Assembly (NCBI RefSeq): GCF_036346855.1
Contig: NZ_CP107841.1
Location: forward strand, 248,001-312,000
Direction: 5' to 3'
Length of the DNA: 64,000 nt
DNA from: Streptomyces europaeiscabiei
Lineage (GTDB): Bacteria; Actinomycetota; Actinomycetes; Streptomycetales; Streptomycetaceae
Part shown: positions 16,568-25,185 of the stretch, one piece after another
Layout of the letters: every line of letters begins with the position of its first letter
How positions within the stretch are numbered: position 1 is the first letter of the stretch
Program-made: the position numbers and the translations under genes
Notes under the pieces: generated by a model
Told to the model about the DNA's origin: nothing
The model's database searches: none
The model's input: only the letters and a program-made list of their open reading frames with translations

Positions 16568-18230
16568 CAGGGGTTCCTTCGGCGTCGAGCCGGCGCGTGA
16601 TGTCGGCGCGCAGCGCTTTCTTGTCGATCTTTCCGACCTTGGTGGCGGCGAGTTCGGGGACCGTCACCAGCCGGTCGGGGAACTTGAAGCGCGCGATACC
16701 GGCGCGCTCCATGACGTGGTGGATGTCGTCGAGGGTGACCGTGTGGCCCGGTTCCGGTACGACGTAGAGACAGACGCGTTCGCCGAGCCGGTCGTCGGGC
16801 ATCGCCACGGCGGCGGCGCGGGCGATGCCGGGGGTCTGGTAGGCGAAGTTCTCGATCTCCTCGGCGGAGATGTTCTCCCCGCCTCGGATGATCATGTCCT
16901 TGTCGCGGCCCTCGACGACCAGGTTGCCGTCGGGCAGCAGCCGCACGATGTCTCCGGTGCGGTACCAGCCGTCCTCGGTGAACGCGCGGGCGTTCTGCTC
17001 CTCGGCGCGGTAGTAGCCGCGCGGGGTGTACGGGCCGCGGGTGAGCAGCACACCCGGGGTCCCCTCCGGGACGGGGTTGCCCAGCTCGTCGACGACGAGG
17101 ATCTCGTCGTCGTCGCACATGGGGCGCCCCTGGGTCGTACAGATGACGTCCTCGGGGTCCTCCAGGCGCGTGTAGTTGAGCAGCCCCTCGGCCATCCCGA
17201 ACACCTGCTGGAGCGTGCAGCCCAGCTCGGGACGCACCCGGCGGGCGACGTGGTCGGCGAGCCGGGAGCCGCCGACCTGGAGCAGACGCAGCGAGCCCAG
17301 GTCGGTTCCGGGGTGTGCGCGATGGTGGTCGAGCCAGCGCTGGGCGATGGCCGGGACCAGGGCCGAAGCGGTGACTCTCTCCTGCTCGATGAGCGGGAAC
17401 GCCTTCTCGGGGTTGGGGGACCCCAGCACCACCCGGCCGCCGTTCAGCAACGCGCCCAGCAGGCCCGGGCAGGCGAGCGGGAAGTTGTGTCCGAGGGGCA
17501 GCGCGGCGAAGTAGACCGTGTCGGCTCCGAACGCGCAGACCTCGGCGCTGCGGCGGGCGTTGTAGACGTAGTCGTCGTGCGTGCGGGCGATGAGCTTGGG
17601 CAGCCCGGTGGTCCCGCCGGAGAGCAGGAAGACGGCGATCGAGCGGCTGTCCGGCCGGTACGCGTCCACGGCTGCCCGGTCCTCGGGGGTGCCGGGCGCG
17701 GCGCACAACTCCCGCAGGTCCACGGCGTCGTCGCCGGGTTTGTCGCCGAGTACGAGGATGTGCTGAAGGGTGGGCGAGTCGTCGGCGACCTCGACGGCCA
17801 TCGACTGGTGGTCGTGGTCCTTGAGGACGTCCGGCACCGCGATGGCCACGGCCTCGCTGTGCTCGACGAGGTGGCCGATCTCGTGTCTGCGGTGTCCGGG
17901 CAGTGCCATCACCGGGATGACGCCGAGGCGCAGACATGCGTATGTGAGGATCACGAACTCGGCGGTGTTGGGGAGTTGCACCACGAGCCGGTCGTCCGGG
18001 TGGAGCCCGAGCGCGGCCAGGCGCAGGGCCACGGCGTCCGCCCGTTCGGCGAGTTGCCGGTAGGTCAGCCGCCGGTCGCCGTCGACGAGCGCGACCGCGT
18101 CGGGGGTGGCGTCGGCGGCGGCGTGGAGCCGGTCGCCGATGGCGTGACCTTCCCAGTGGCCCTTCGCGGTGTAGCGCTCGGCGTATTCCGCGGGCCAGGG
18201 GACAGCACCGTTGCTGCTCGGCCTTGGCAT
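16557..18230 (-). CDS. sdgA: Salicylyl-CoA/AMP ligase (adenylate-forming)
   Basis: A 557-residue adenylate-forming enzyme of the dihydroxybenzoyl-AMP ligase branch. Motifs are LLSGGTTGLPKLIARTH near residue 195, YRTGDIVRL, GRDKDMIIRGGENIS and the C-terminal catalytic Lys in VGKIDKKALR. It has the family's usual length of about 550 residues. In the sdg pathway SdgA activates salicylate to salicylyl-CoA with ATP and CoA despite its AMP-ligase-like sequence. The start at ATG 18230 is backed by a GAGGAG site overlapping the end of the preceding gene, 11 bp away. Confidence 0.88.
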   Translation of the reverse strand: MPRPSSNGAVPWPAEYAERYTAKGHWEGHAIGDRLHAAADATPDAVALVDGDRRLTYRQLAERADAVALRLAALGLHPDDRLVVQLPNTAEFVILTYACLRLGVIPVMALPGHRRHEIGHLVEHSEAVAIAVPDVLKDHDHQSMAVEVADDSPTLQHILVLGDKPGDDAVDLRELCAAPGTPEDRAAVDAYRPDSRSIAVFLLSGGTTGLPKLIARTHDDYVYNARRSAEVCAFGADTVYFAALPLGHNFPLACPGLLGALLNGGRVVLGSPNPEKAFPLIEQERVTASALVPAIAQRWLDHHRAHPGTDLGSLRLLQVGGSRLADHVARRVRPELGCTLQQVFGMAEGLLNYTRLEDPEDVICTTQGRPMCDDDEILVVDELGNPVPEGTPGVLLTRGPYTPRGYYRAEEQNARAFTEDGWYRTGDIVRLLPDGNLVVEGRDKDMIIRGGENISAEEIENFAYQTPGIARAAAVAMPDDRLGERVCLYVVPEPGHTVTLDDIHHVMERAGIARFKFPDRLVTVPELAATKVGKIDKKALRADITRRLDAEGTPDDQ

Positions 18231-18241
18231 GATCGTTCTCC

Positions 18242-20284
18242 TCAGGTGCGGTCGGCCGTGTGCACGATCACGGCGTCCAGGGCGATCAGCCCGTCGGCGG
18301 TGAGCCGCAGGGGGTTGATCTCGATCTCGGCGGTGTCCGGACTCGCGGCCAGGGCGGCGGCGAGCGCCGCCACGATCCGCCCGAACTCGGCCCGGTCGAG
18401 CACCGGCCCGCCGCGCCAGCCGTCGAGCAGGGCGCGCGCGGCCAGGTCGTCGGGCATCCCGGCGGCCTCGGCGGCGGAGAGCGGCGCGAGCCGGATCGCG
18501 ACGTCGGCGAGCGCCTCGGCGGCCGTGCCCCCGAGCCCGGTGAGGACGACCGGCCCGAACACGGGGTCCCGTCGTACGCCGAGCACGAGGTCGACGCCGG
18601 CCGGGGCCATCGCCTCCACCAGGTAGCGGTGGTCGGGACCGATGGCGTCCAGTGCCGCGTCGAGTTCGTCGGGGGTGCGGACGCCCAGGTGGACTCCCCC
18701 GATCTCCGTCTTGTGGAGGATCGCGGCGTCGAGCACCTTCACCGCGACGGGCCCGCCCAGCAGGCGCAGGGCGTAGTGGGCGTCGGCGCGGGTGTCGCAG
18801 GCGACGCGGTCGGGAGTGCGGATACCGAGCCGCGCGAGGAAGGCCTTGGCCGCGTCCTCGTCCAGGGGGCCGACGGGCACGGAGGCGGCCGTCTCCCGCG
18901 AGGGCTCGCCGGCGCGCACGGCCCGCTGCCGGGCATGCGTCACCAGTGCCCGTACGGCGTTGGCGGCCGACGCCGGTCCGGTCAGCGCCGGAATCCCCGC
19001 CTTGTGCAGCCGCGCCCGCTGCTCGGCGACGTCCTCGGGCAGGCCGCCGACGGCCACCACGGCCGGGGACCGGGCGCCGAGGCCGGCGTCCTGCGCGGCC
19101 GAGGCGAGGTCGACGCTGTCGGGCTCGGTCAGGGCGTAGACGGCGAGCAGGTCCACCGCCGGATCCGCGGCCGTGGCGTCGAGGACGCGGGCGAAGGTCT
19201 CGGCGGGTCTGCCGGTGTCGACGGGGTTGCGCTGATAGGTGAGCGGGGGCAGCAGTTCGCCCAGTGTGCGCTGTGTGCTCGCGGCCAGCTCCGGCATCCG
19301 GACTCCGTCGGTGCCCGCCCGGTCCGCGAGCAGCAGCCCCGGCCCGGCCTGGGCGGTCACGATCGCGAGCCCCGGGTCCGGATGCGGCCGCAGCCGGACA
19401 CGCGACAGCGCGGTGAGCGCGTCGACCATCTCCCGTTCGTCGTCGACGACCACCGCCCCGGCCTGCCGCAGCGCGGCGCGTGTGGTCCGCCAGGAGGTGG
19501 CGAGCGCGCCGGTGTGCGACCGGGCGAAGTCACCTACGTCACTGCGGCCGACGACCAGTGCCACGACCGGCTTGACGGCGGCCACCAGGCGTACGGCCTC
19601 GACCAGCCGTGGCCCGTCCGGAACCGTCTCCAGGTGCAGTGCGACGGCTGTCGTACGGCCGTCCCCCGCGAGGTGTGCCAGGACGTCCGCGGCGGTGACG
19701 TCGAGGCCTGCCCCGATGCCGACGCCGAGGCTGATGCCGTTCCCGGCGGCGACGAGGTCGAAGGAGAGCGCGTGGTTGACGCCGCCGCTGGCCGCGACGA
19801 CCGCGATGTCCCCGGCCGGCAGTTGCCCGGCCGCCGGCACGAAGCTGGCTGTCAGGCTCAGGTGAGGGGCGAAGAACCCGGAGGTGTTGGGACCGAGCAG
19901 ACGGATCCCCGTGTGCCGGGCGACGCGGCGCAGTGCCTGAGCGTACTGCTCGCCCTCGGGGCCCGCCTCGCCGAAACCGCCGGCGCAGACGAGCGCGGCA
20001 CGGCAGCCCGCGGCGGCGGCCTCGGCCAGGGCCTGGGCGCAGCCGGCCGCCGGTACGCAGAGTACGGCCAGGTCGAGCCGTCCGTCGGTGTGCGCGGCGG
20101 CGTCCGCGACCGAGGCGTACATGCCGGCGTCGGGCTCGGGGCGCCGCGCGTTGACCAGGGCGCGGGCGCCGGGGAAGGAGGCCAGCGAACGGGCCATGGC
20201 GGCACCCAGCTTGCCGCTCTGCCGTGAGGCGCCGATCACCACCACACCCTCGGGCTCGAACATCGGCGTCAGGTTCGTGCTCAT
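18242..20284 (-). CDS. sdgB: ADP-forming acyl-CoA synthetase family protein (SdgB-like)
   Basis: A 680-residue protein joining the alpha and beta halves of NDP-forming acyl-CoA synthetases. The N-terminal CoA-binding Rossmann domain begins FEPEGVVVIGASRQSGKLG. The ligase domain follows, and an ATP-grasp domain is at the C-terminus (GPVAVKVLDAAILHKTEIGG, GVRRDPVFGPVVLTGLGG). Members make acyl-CoA with ATP cleavage to ADP. Its place between the hydroxylase and the AMP-ligase matches sdgB. Its exact share of the salicylate pathway is not known from sequence. The start overlaps the hydroxylase stop by 4 bp. Confidence 0.85.
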   Translation of the reverse strand: MSTNLTPMFEPEGVVVIGASRQSGKLGAAMARSLASFPGARALVNARRPEPDAGMYASVADAAAHTDGRLDLAVLCVPAAGCAQALAEAAAAGCRAALVCAGGFGEAGPEGEQYAQALRRVARHTGIRLLGPNTSGFFAPHLSLTASFVPAAGQLPAGDIAVVAASGGVNHALSFDLVAAGNGISLGVGIGAGLDVTAADVLAHLAGDGRTTAVALHLETVPDGPRLVEAVRLVAAVKPVVALVVGRSDVGDFARSHTGALATSWRTTRAALRQAGAVVVDDEREMVDALTALSRVRLRPHPDPGLAIVTAQAGPGLLLADRAGTDGVRMPELAASTQRTLGELLPPLTYQRNPVDTGRPAETFARVLDATAADPAVDLLAVYALTEPDSVDLASAAQDAGLGARSPAVVAVGGLPEDVAEQRARLHKAGIPALTGPASAANAVRALVTHARQRAVRAGEPSRETAASVPVGPLDEDAAKAFLARLGIRTPDRVACDTRADAHYALRLLGGPVAVKVLDAAILHKTEIGGVHLGVRTPDELDAALDAIGPDHRYLVEAMAPAGVDLVLGVRRDPVFGPVVLTGLGGTAAEALADVAIRLAPLSAAEAAGMPDDLAARALLDGWRGGPVLDRAEFGRIVAALAAALAASPDTAEIEINPLRLTADGLIALDAVIVHTADRT

Positions 20285-21798
20285 GCCTGCTCCCCCGCCA
20301 CCAGGTCGGCGCGCCCGGACAGCAGCAGCGTCTCGGCCCGGTCGTCGTCCATCGTGTCCTCCACGATCAGTGCGGGTACGCCGTGCTCCAGCCGGATCTG
20401 TTCGGCGAGCAGCGACCGGGTGAGCTGGGTTCCACCGTGCACGGCGACCAGGTCCGGGGGTGTGTCGCCACTCAGGGCGTCGGCCAACTCGCCGTAGCTT
20501 TGGGGTAGTTGGGTCTCATCCTGTGGTGCGGTGAGCCACAGGCACCCCGCGGAACGCAACGCCGCGAGCTCCGCCGCGGTCAGCCGCCGTCCGCTGAACT
20601 CCCGGAACGGCGTGTCCAGGGGATCCAGCCCTTCGTGCGCCGCCCGCCAGTGCTGTACGGCCTGCTCGACGAACTCCGGGTCGCGGCGTGCGATCCGTTC
20701 CTTGCCGATACTGCGGGAGATGAAGTGGAAGGCGAACTGCGTCGGTTCGAACGCGTCGTGGTAGCGCCCGAAGTGCTCCCACCATGACAGGCTCGGCCGG
20801 GCAGCGCCCTGGATCTTCGCCACTGAGGGCTGCCGCGCCGCCTCGTACGCGTTCAGGGCGCTCGCAAGGTCGTCGCGGTGGGCGAGGAGGCTGTCGGCGA
20901 GGGCGACGGCGTCCTCCATGGCCATCTTGGTGCCGGAGCCGACGGAGAAGTGCGCGGTGTGCGCGGAGTCGCCGAGCAGAACCACGTTGCCGCTGTGCCA
21001 GCGCCGGGTGCGCCGGGTGCGGAAGTTGCCCCAGCGGGAGTTGTTGACCAGCAGTTCGTGCCCGTCGATCTGCTCGGCGAAGAGCTTCTCCAGGTAGTGC
21101 TTGGTCTTCTCGTCACTCGGGCCGGGTGGTTGCGCGGTGTCGAACTCGTCGAGGCCTGCCCGCCGCCAGGACTTCTCGTCGGTCTCGACGATGAAGGTGC
21201 TGAGGCTGTCGCTGATCGGGTAGCCGTGCACGGCGAAGGTGCCGTGCGGGCCGTGCTCGTGCACGAAGGTCAGGCCGTCGAAGAGGTAGTTCGTGCCGAA
21301 CCAGATGAACTTGGCGGTCGCGACCTCCACCTCCGGCACGAGCACGTCGGCGAGACGGTCACGGAACCGGGAGTTCGCCCCGTCCGCGGCCACGATCAGG
21401 TCGTAGTCGGCCAGTCGCGCGGGGTCCGCGGGAACCTCGTGGCTGAACCGGAGTTCGACGCCGACCTCCTCGGCCCGCCGGTGCAGCAGGTTGAGCAGGG
21501 TCTTGCGGGTGATGGCGGCCATGCCGTTGCCGCCGCACCGGATCCGCTGCCCCTTGAGCCGCACCTCGATGTCGTCCCAGTGCCGGCCGTGCTCCGCGAG
21601 CGCGTCGCGCAGCACGGGATCCGCGGCGTGGATGGCGGCCAGCGTCGCGTCCGAGAACACCACGCCGAAGCCGAAGGTGTCCTCCGGGCGGTTCCGCTCG
21701 AAGACCGTCACCTCGACCGACGGATCGGCCTGCTTGACGAGTGCCGCGAAGAACAGCCCGCCGGGGCCGCCCCCCACACAAGCGATCCGAGAAACCAT
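20281..21798 (-). CDS. sdgC: Salicylyl-CoA 5-hydroxylase, FAD monooxygenase
   Basis: A 505-residue flavoprotein monooxygenase. The FAD dinucleotide fold is at the start (RIACVGGGPGGLFFAALVKQ), with DLIVAADGANSRFRD near residue 140 and the second FAD motif GNVVLLGDSAHTAHFSVGSG near 265. The Gly-Gly-Pro-Gly-Gly fingerprint and the C-terminal extension are like salicylyl-CoA 5-hydroxylase and benzoyl-CoA-type hydroxylases. It would make gentisyl-CoA from salicylyl-CoA using NADH. ATG 21798 has GGAGG upstream; a longer frame to 21876 lacks support. This is the first gene of the operon, facing the PaaX-like regulator across 183 bp. Confidence 0.88.
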   Translation of the reverse strand: MVSRIACVGGGPGGLFFAALVKQADPSVEVTVFERNRPEDTFGFGVVFSDATLAAIHAADPVLRDALAEHGRHWDDIEVRLKGQRIRCGGNGMAAITRKTLLNLLHRRAEEVGVELRFSHEVPADPARLADYDLIVAADGANSRFRDRLADVLVPEVEVATAKFIWFGTNYLFDGLTFVHEHGPHGTFAVHGYPISDSLSTFIVETDEKSWRRAGLDEFDTAQPPGPSDEKTKHYLEKLFAEQIDGHELLVNNSRWGNFRTRRTRRWHSGNVVLLGDSAHTAHFSVGSGTKMAMEDAVALADSLLAHRDDLASALNAYEAARQPSVAKIQGAARPSLSWWEHFGRYHDAFEPTQFAFHFISRSIGKERIARRDPEFVEQAVQHWRAAHEGLDPLDTPFREFSGRRLTAAELAALRSAGCLWLTAPQDETQLPQSYGELADALSGDTPPDLVAVHGGTQLTRSLLAEQIRLEHGVPALIVEDTMDDDRAETLLLSGRADLVAGEQA

Positions 21799-21851
21799 GG
21801 CTCCTGCCTCCACGTCGAGTACAAGCCCAGACTCAGGCCCGGACGCATCTT

Positions 21852-21867
21852 GTGTCAATGGATACAC
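21852..21867. promoter_or_regulatory. Divergent sdg promoter region with weak inverted repeat
   Basis: The 183-bp spacer 21799-21981 must carry the promoters of the salicylate operon and its regulator. The only inverted element noticed is GTGT-N8-ACAC at 21852-21867, 54 bp before the hydroxylase start. Its arms are only 4 bp, so it is a weak operator candidate. Confidence 0.25.
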
Positions 21868-21981
21868 GGACGTCAATCATTTGTTACGCATTGCCGAGAC
21901 GGCTTCACCACGGGAAACAGTGGTTCCTTGGCCGGATGCCTCATCATTACGACGGCCGTCCCGTGTGACATAGTCGATTCT

Positions 21982-22815
21982 GTGAAGCCTCGATCGATCG
22001 TCTTCGACCTCTTCGGCGACTACGTCCGCTACCGTGGCGGCGCCGCCCGGCTGCGCACCCTCAGCACACTGATGGGCTGCTTCGGTGTCGGTGAGAGCAC
22101 GGTGCGGGTGGTTCTCGCGCGCCTGCGCAAGGAGGGCTGGTTCGACGTCCGGCGCGAGGGCAGGGAGACGCTGTACGCGCTGAACAAGCGCAGTCTGCAC
22201 CTCCTCGACGAGGGCCGCTCACGCATCTTCGACCGGGCACCGTCCGACTGGGACCGACACTGGTACATGGTCATCTACTCGGTCCCCGAGAGTGAGCGCG
22301 GTGTACGCGACCGCATCCGCAAGGACCTGGCATGGCTGGGCTTCGGCCCCCTGGCCCCGTCCACGTACGTCTCCCCGCACGACCGGCTCCAGCAGGTCCG
22401 GGAGAAGTTCGCGGACGAGCCGGCCATCCGCCTGGACACCCTGCGCTGCCAGTCCGGCGGGCTGCCCGTCGACCGCGAGATGGCGGCGCGCAGCTGGGAC
22501 CTCGCCGCCCTCAACGAGGACTACCGGGAGCTGCTGCGCACCTATCGCAGCCGCATGCCGTCGTACCGGGCCGGGCATCTCAGCCCCGAAGAGGCGCTGG
22601 TCGAGCGCATGCGGCTGACCTACGACTACCGCAAGTTCCCCTTCCGCGACCCGGACCTGCCGACCGAACTCCTCCCGGCGGGCTGGGTGGGCCAAGAGGC
22701 GCACGAGATGTTCCTGGAGGCCCACGAGATCCTCGGCCCGTCGGCCGAGACCCACTACGACGAGGTGGCCGGCCCGCGTCCCGACGAGTCGGCCGGCCCG
22801 CGTCCCGTCGCGTAG
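21982..22815 (+). CDS. PaaX family transcriptional regulator
   Basis: A 277-residue regulator of the PaaX family. The N-terminal winged helix reads RSIVFDLFGDYVRYRGGAAR and STVRVVLARLRKEGWFDVRR, followed by the middle domain (WYMVIYSVPESERGVRDRIR) and a C-terminal effector-binding domain (YDYRKFPFRDPDLPTELLP). PaaX relatives repress aryl-CoA catabolic operons and are released by an aryl-CoA. That fits a pathway using salicylyl-CoA, so this is the likely regulator of the divergent sdg operon. GTG 21982 was chosen because no ATG in frame precedes the conserved start. The C-terminus holds a short tandem repeat (AGPRP twice, 22768-22815). Confidence 0.88.
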   Translation: MKPRSIVFDLFGDYVRYRGGAARLRTLSTLMGCFGVGESTVRVVLARLRKEGWFDVRREGRETLYALNKRSLHLLDEGRSRIFDRAPSDWDRHWYMVIYSVPESERGVRDRIRKDLAWLGFGPLAPSTYVSPHDRLQQVREKFADEPAIRLDTLRCQSGGLPVDREMAARSWDLAALNEDYRELLRTYRSRMPSYRAGHLSPEEALVERMRLTYDYRKFPFRDPDLPTELLPAGWVGQEAHEMFLEAHEILGPSAETHYDEVAGPRPDESAGPRPVA

Positions 22816-23060
22816 GGCATGCCCGGCGGATCAGGTCGCAGGAGATCGGCGGCGCCTTGTCGACGCCGTCGAGCGGTGCCTGGTGCGTCGAGCTGCAAGG
22901 CGGAGGAGGGCGTCGACGTGACGGGGGTCCCTCCCGCGCGAACGAGGTCGAGAGTGGGGGGAGTCGGCAAACCGACGACAACGCCGCAGTCCGGCGTGGC
23001 AGACCTCGCGTCCGCGGGATGCTCCGCCAGGCAAAGCACCCGAGGTCCGTCCCCAGGGCA

Positions 23061-23843
23061 CTACGACAGGTACCCCAGCTCCTGCGACGCCGCGGACACG
23101 GTGTCGCGCAGTTCGCGGGTCACCTCGGCCAGGTGGTCCGGGGTGCCGAGGCTTTCGGGCAGGACGACGGAGACTGCGAGCGGCAGCGGGTCGTTCGCCG
23201 CGAAGACCGGCGCGGCGACCGAGATGATGCCCGGGATCACGCCGCTGTGCGTCACCGCGTGCCCCTCCTCCCGGACCTGTGCCCGGATGGCCGCGAGGCG
23301 CTCGCTCGTCCACTCCGCCTCCTTGCCACGGAGCTCTCCGCTCAACACCTCGCCGGTGAGGCTCTCGGGCAGAAGGGCGAGGAAGACCTGCCCCACGGAC
23401 GACGTGAGCAGGGGAAGCGTGGCGCCGACGCGCACCGTCAGGGGCAGTGGGCGGGTGCCGTACGCCCAGCTCACCACGAGCGGACCGCGGTCCCCCCACA
23501 CGGCCAGGTTCACGGAGTGGCCCGTACGGTCGCGGAGCTGCATCGCGTGGCCGCCCGCCACCGCCACCTCGTTGGTGCGACGCAGCGCTTCGGCGCCCAT
23601 GCGGCGCATCGCGGCCCCGAAGTCGTAGAGACCGGAGGCGGGATCCTGCGAGGTCAGCCCTATGCGACCGAGGCTGACGAGATAGCGGTGCACCTTGCTG
23701 GGCTGCATGCCGCTCGCCTGCGCGATCGCCGACAGGCTCAGCGCTCCGCCGCCGTTCTCCAGCGCCAGCAGGACCCGCATCGCGGTCTCGACGGACTGAA
23801 TGCCCTGACGCTCCCCGTTCTCCCTGGGGTCGGTCTCGGTCAC
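23061..23843 (-). CDS. tsdR: IclR family regulator (TsdR-like)
   Basis: A 260-residue IclR protein. The N-terminal winged HTH spans about residues 16-75 (IQSVETAMRVLLALE, LSLSAIAQASGMQPSKVHRY), and the effector domain includes LPLLTSSVGQVFLALLPE and the conserved IPGIISVAAPVF. It is divergent from the gamma-resorcylate genes. In Rhodococcus the IclR repressor TsdR controls the equivalent genes and responds to gamma-resorcylate, so the same job is likely here. It is convergent with the PaaX gene across 245 bp in which I see no gene. Confidence 0.87.
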   Translation of the reverse strand: MTETDPRENGERQGIQSVETAMRVLLALENGGGALSLSAIAQASGMQPSKVHRYLVSLGRIGLTSQDPASGLYDFGAAMRRMGAEALRRTNEVAVAGGHAMQLRDRTGHSVNLAVWGDRGPLVVSWAYGTRPLPLTVRVGATLPLLTSSVGQVFLALLPESLTGEVLSGELRGKEAEWTSERLAAIRAQVREEGHAVTHSGVIPGIISVAAPVFAANDPLPLAVSVVLPESLGTPDHLAEVTRELRDTVSAASQELGYLS

Positions 23844-23909
23844 AGCGCGCTCTCTTCCCGCAGGTGAATGACGGTGCTCAGCCTATCGACGCGACGAGCG
23901 CCGACAGCC

Positions 23910-23964
23910 GTTCACGAACAGATCTTATATTCACTATTGCGGAACGCGTTACGTTCTGGTGAAC
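23910..23964. promoter_or_regulatory. Candidate IclR operators in tsd divergent promoter region
   Basis: The 339-bp spacer 23844-24182 contains a cluster of GTTC/GAAC elements: GTTCACGAAC at 23910-23919, GAACG-N5-CGTTC at 23942-23956, and GTTCTGGTGAAC at 23953-23964. The first and last are near mirror images of each other. The sites are 67-121 bp before the IclR start, where an autoregulating repressor would bind. The rest of the spacer shows nothing clear. Confidence 0.45.
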
Positions 23965-24182
23965 TGCGACAGCGGTGGCACTCACCTCCCCGAGTGCCCC
24001 GGTCACACCGGCGGCCCGTTTCGCAGCCGCACGGAGCCGCTCACCCTTCGGCGCACTCACCGGCGCATCCACCTCCCGGCCACTCACACCGAGTCGGGCA
24101 TCGCCGCACCCCCGCATAGCCGCACCCCCACATACGAGACATCGGCTGCGAACACGCACCCATCCCCGAGGAGAACTCCGCA

Positions 24183-25169
24183 ATGAAGCTGATCGGCCTC
24201 GAAGAGCACTTCGTGACCCCCGACCTGGTGGGCCATGGCGCGTCGACCGCGTCCATCGCTCAGCCCGGCGCCTGGGCCGAAGCCTCCCGCCGGCTCCTCG
24301 ACCTCACCGAGGAACGCCTCGACACCATGGACGCCGCCGGCCTGGACATACAGGTGCTGTCGCTCAACTCCCCCGGTCTTCAGGCGGAGAAGGACCCGTC
24401 CACCGCCGTACGCCAGGCGATCACGGTCAACGACTTCCTCACCGGCGTCATCTCCGAGCACCCCGACCGCTTCTCCGGCTTCGCCGCGCTGCCCCTGCAG
24501 GACCCCGAGGCAGCGGCCGACGAGCTGGAACGCGCGGTCACGCAGCTCGGCCTGCGCGGCGCCCTGGTCAACGCCCACACCCACGGCATGTACCTGGACG
24601 ACCCCGCCCTGCGCGTCGTGTGGGAGCGCGCCGAGCACCTCGACGTGCCGCTCTACCTGCACCCGGCCAACGGCGTCGACACCGCGCACGTGCTGTCCGG
24701 GCACCCGGAACTCGTCGGGCCGATGTGGAGCTGGGGCATCGACACCGCCACTCACGTCCTGCGCCTGATCTTCGGCGGGGTCTTCGACGACTTCCCGAAC
24801 GCCAAGCTGCTGCTCGGCCACATGGGAGAGGGCCTGCCGTTCGTGATGTGGCGCATGGACTCCCGCTGGGACTTCCACGCGCACCACGGCATCGAGCTCA
24901 AGCGGGGGCGCCCCTCGGAGTACCTCCGCCACAACCTCTACATCACGACCAGCGGCGTCTGCTCCGCCCCTCCCCTGCTCACCGCTCTGCTCTCGATGGG
25001 TGCCGACCACATCCTCTTCGGCACCGACTACCCCTTCGAGGACATCGCGACGGCCACGACGTTCCTGCGCGACGCCCCGATCAGCGATGCCGACCGGCTC
25101 AAGATCGGCCACCAGAACGCCGAGAAGCTGCTCGGCCTCACCACCGCACCCGCGTTCGCGGGCGTATGA
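24183..25169 (+). CDS. tsdA: Gamma-resorcylate (2,6-dihydroxybenzoate) decarboxylase
   Basis: A 328-residue amidohydrolase-superfamily decarboxylase. The divalent-metal ligands expected for this family are in place: Glu8 (GLEEHF), His160 (LYLHP), His213 (LLGHMGEGLPF) and Asp282 (FGTDYPFED). It removes CO2 from gamma-resorcylate to give resorcinol. A GAGGAG site precedes ATG 24183. It heads a five-gene operon whose other products convert resorcinol onward, which supports the substrate call over other 2-hydroxybenzoate decarboxylases. Confidence 0.9.
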   Translation: MKLIGLEEHFVTPDLVGHGASTASIAQPGAWAEASRRLLDLTEERLDTMDAAGLDIQVLSLNSPGLQAEKDPSTAVRQAITVNDFLTGVISEHPDRFSGFAALPLQDPEAAADELERAVTQLGLRGALVNAHTHGMYLDDPALRVVWERAEHLDVPLYLHPANGVDTAHVLSGHPELVGPMWSWGIDTATHVLRLIFGGVFDDFPNAKLLLGHMGEGLPFVMWRMDSRWDFHAHHGIELKRGRPSEYLRHNLYITTSGVCSAPPLLTALLSMGADHILFGTDYPFEDIATATTFLRDAPISDADRLKIGHQNAEKLLGLTTAPAFAGV

Positions 25170-25185
25170 GCGGGAGGAGACGAAC

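Noticed and set aside
18260..20227. A 655-codon plus-strand frame opposite the acyl-CoA synthetase gene
   Set aside because: Shadow frame with no start signal or motif; the minus-strand gene is complete and operon-linked.
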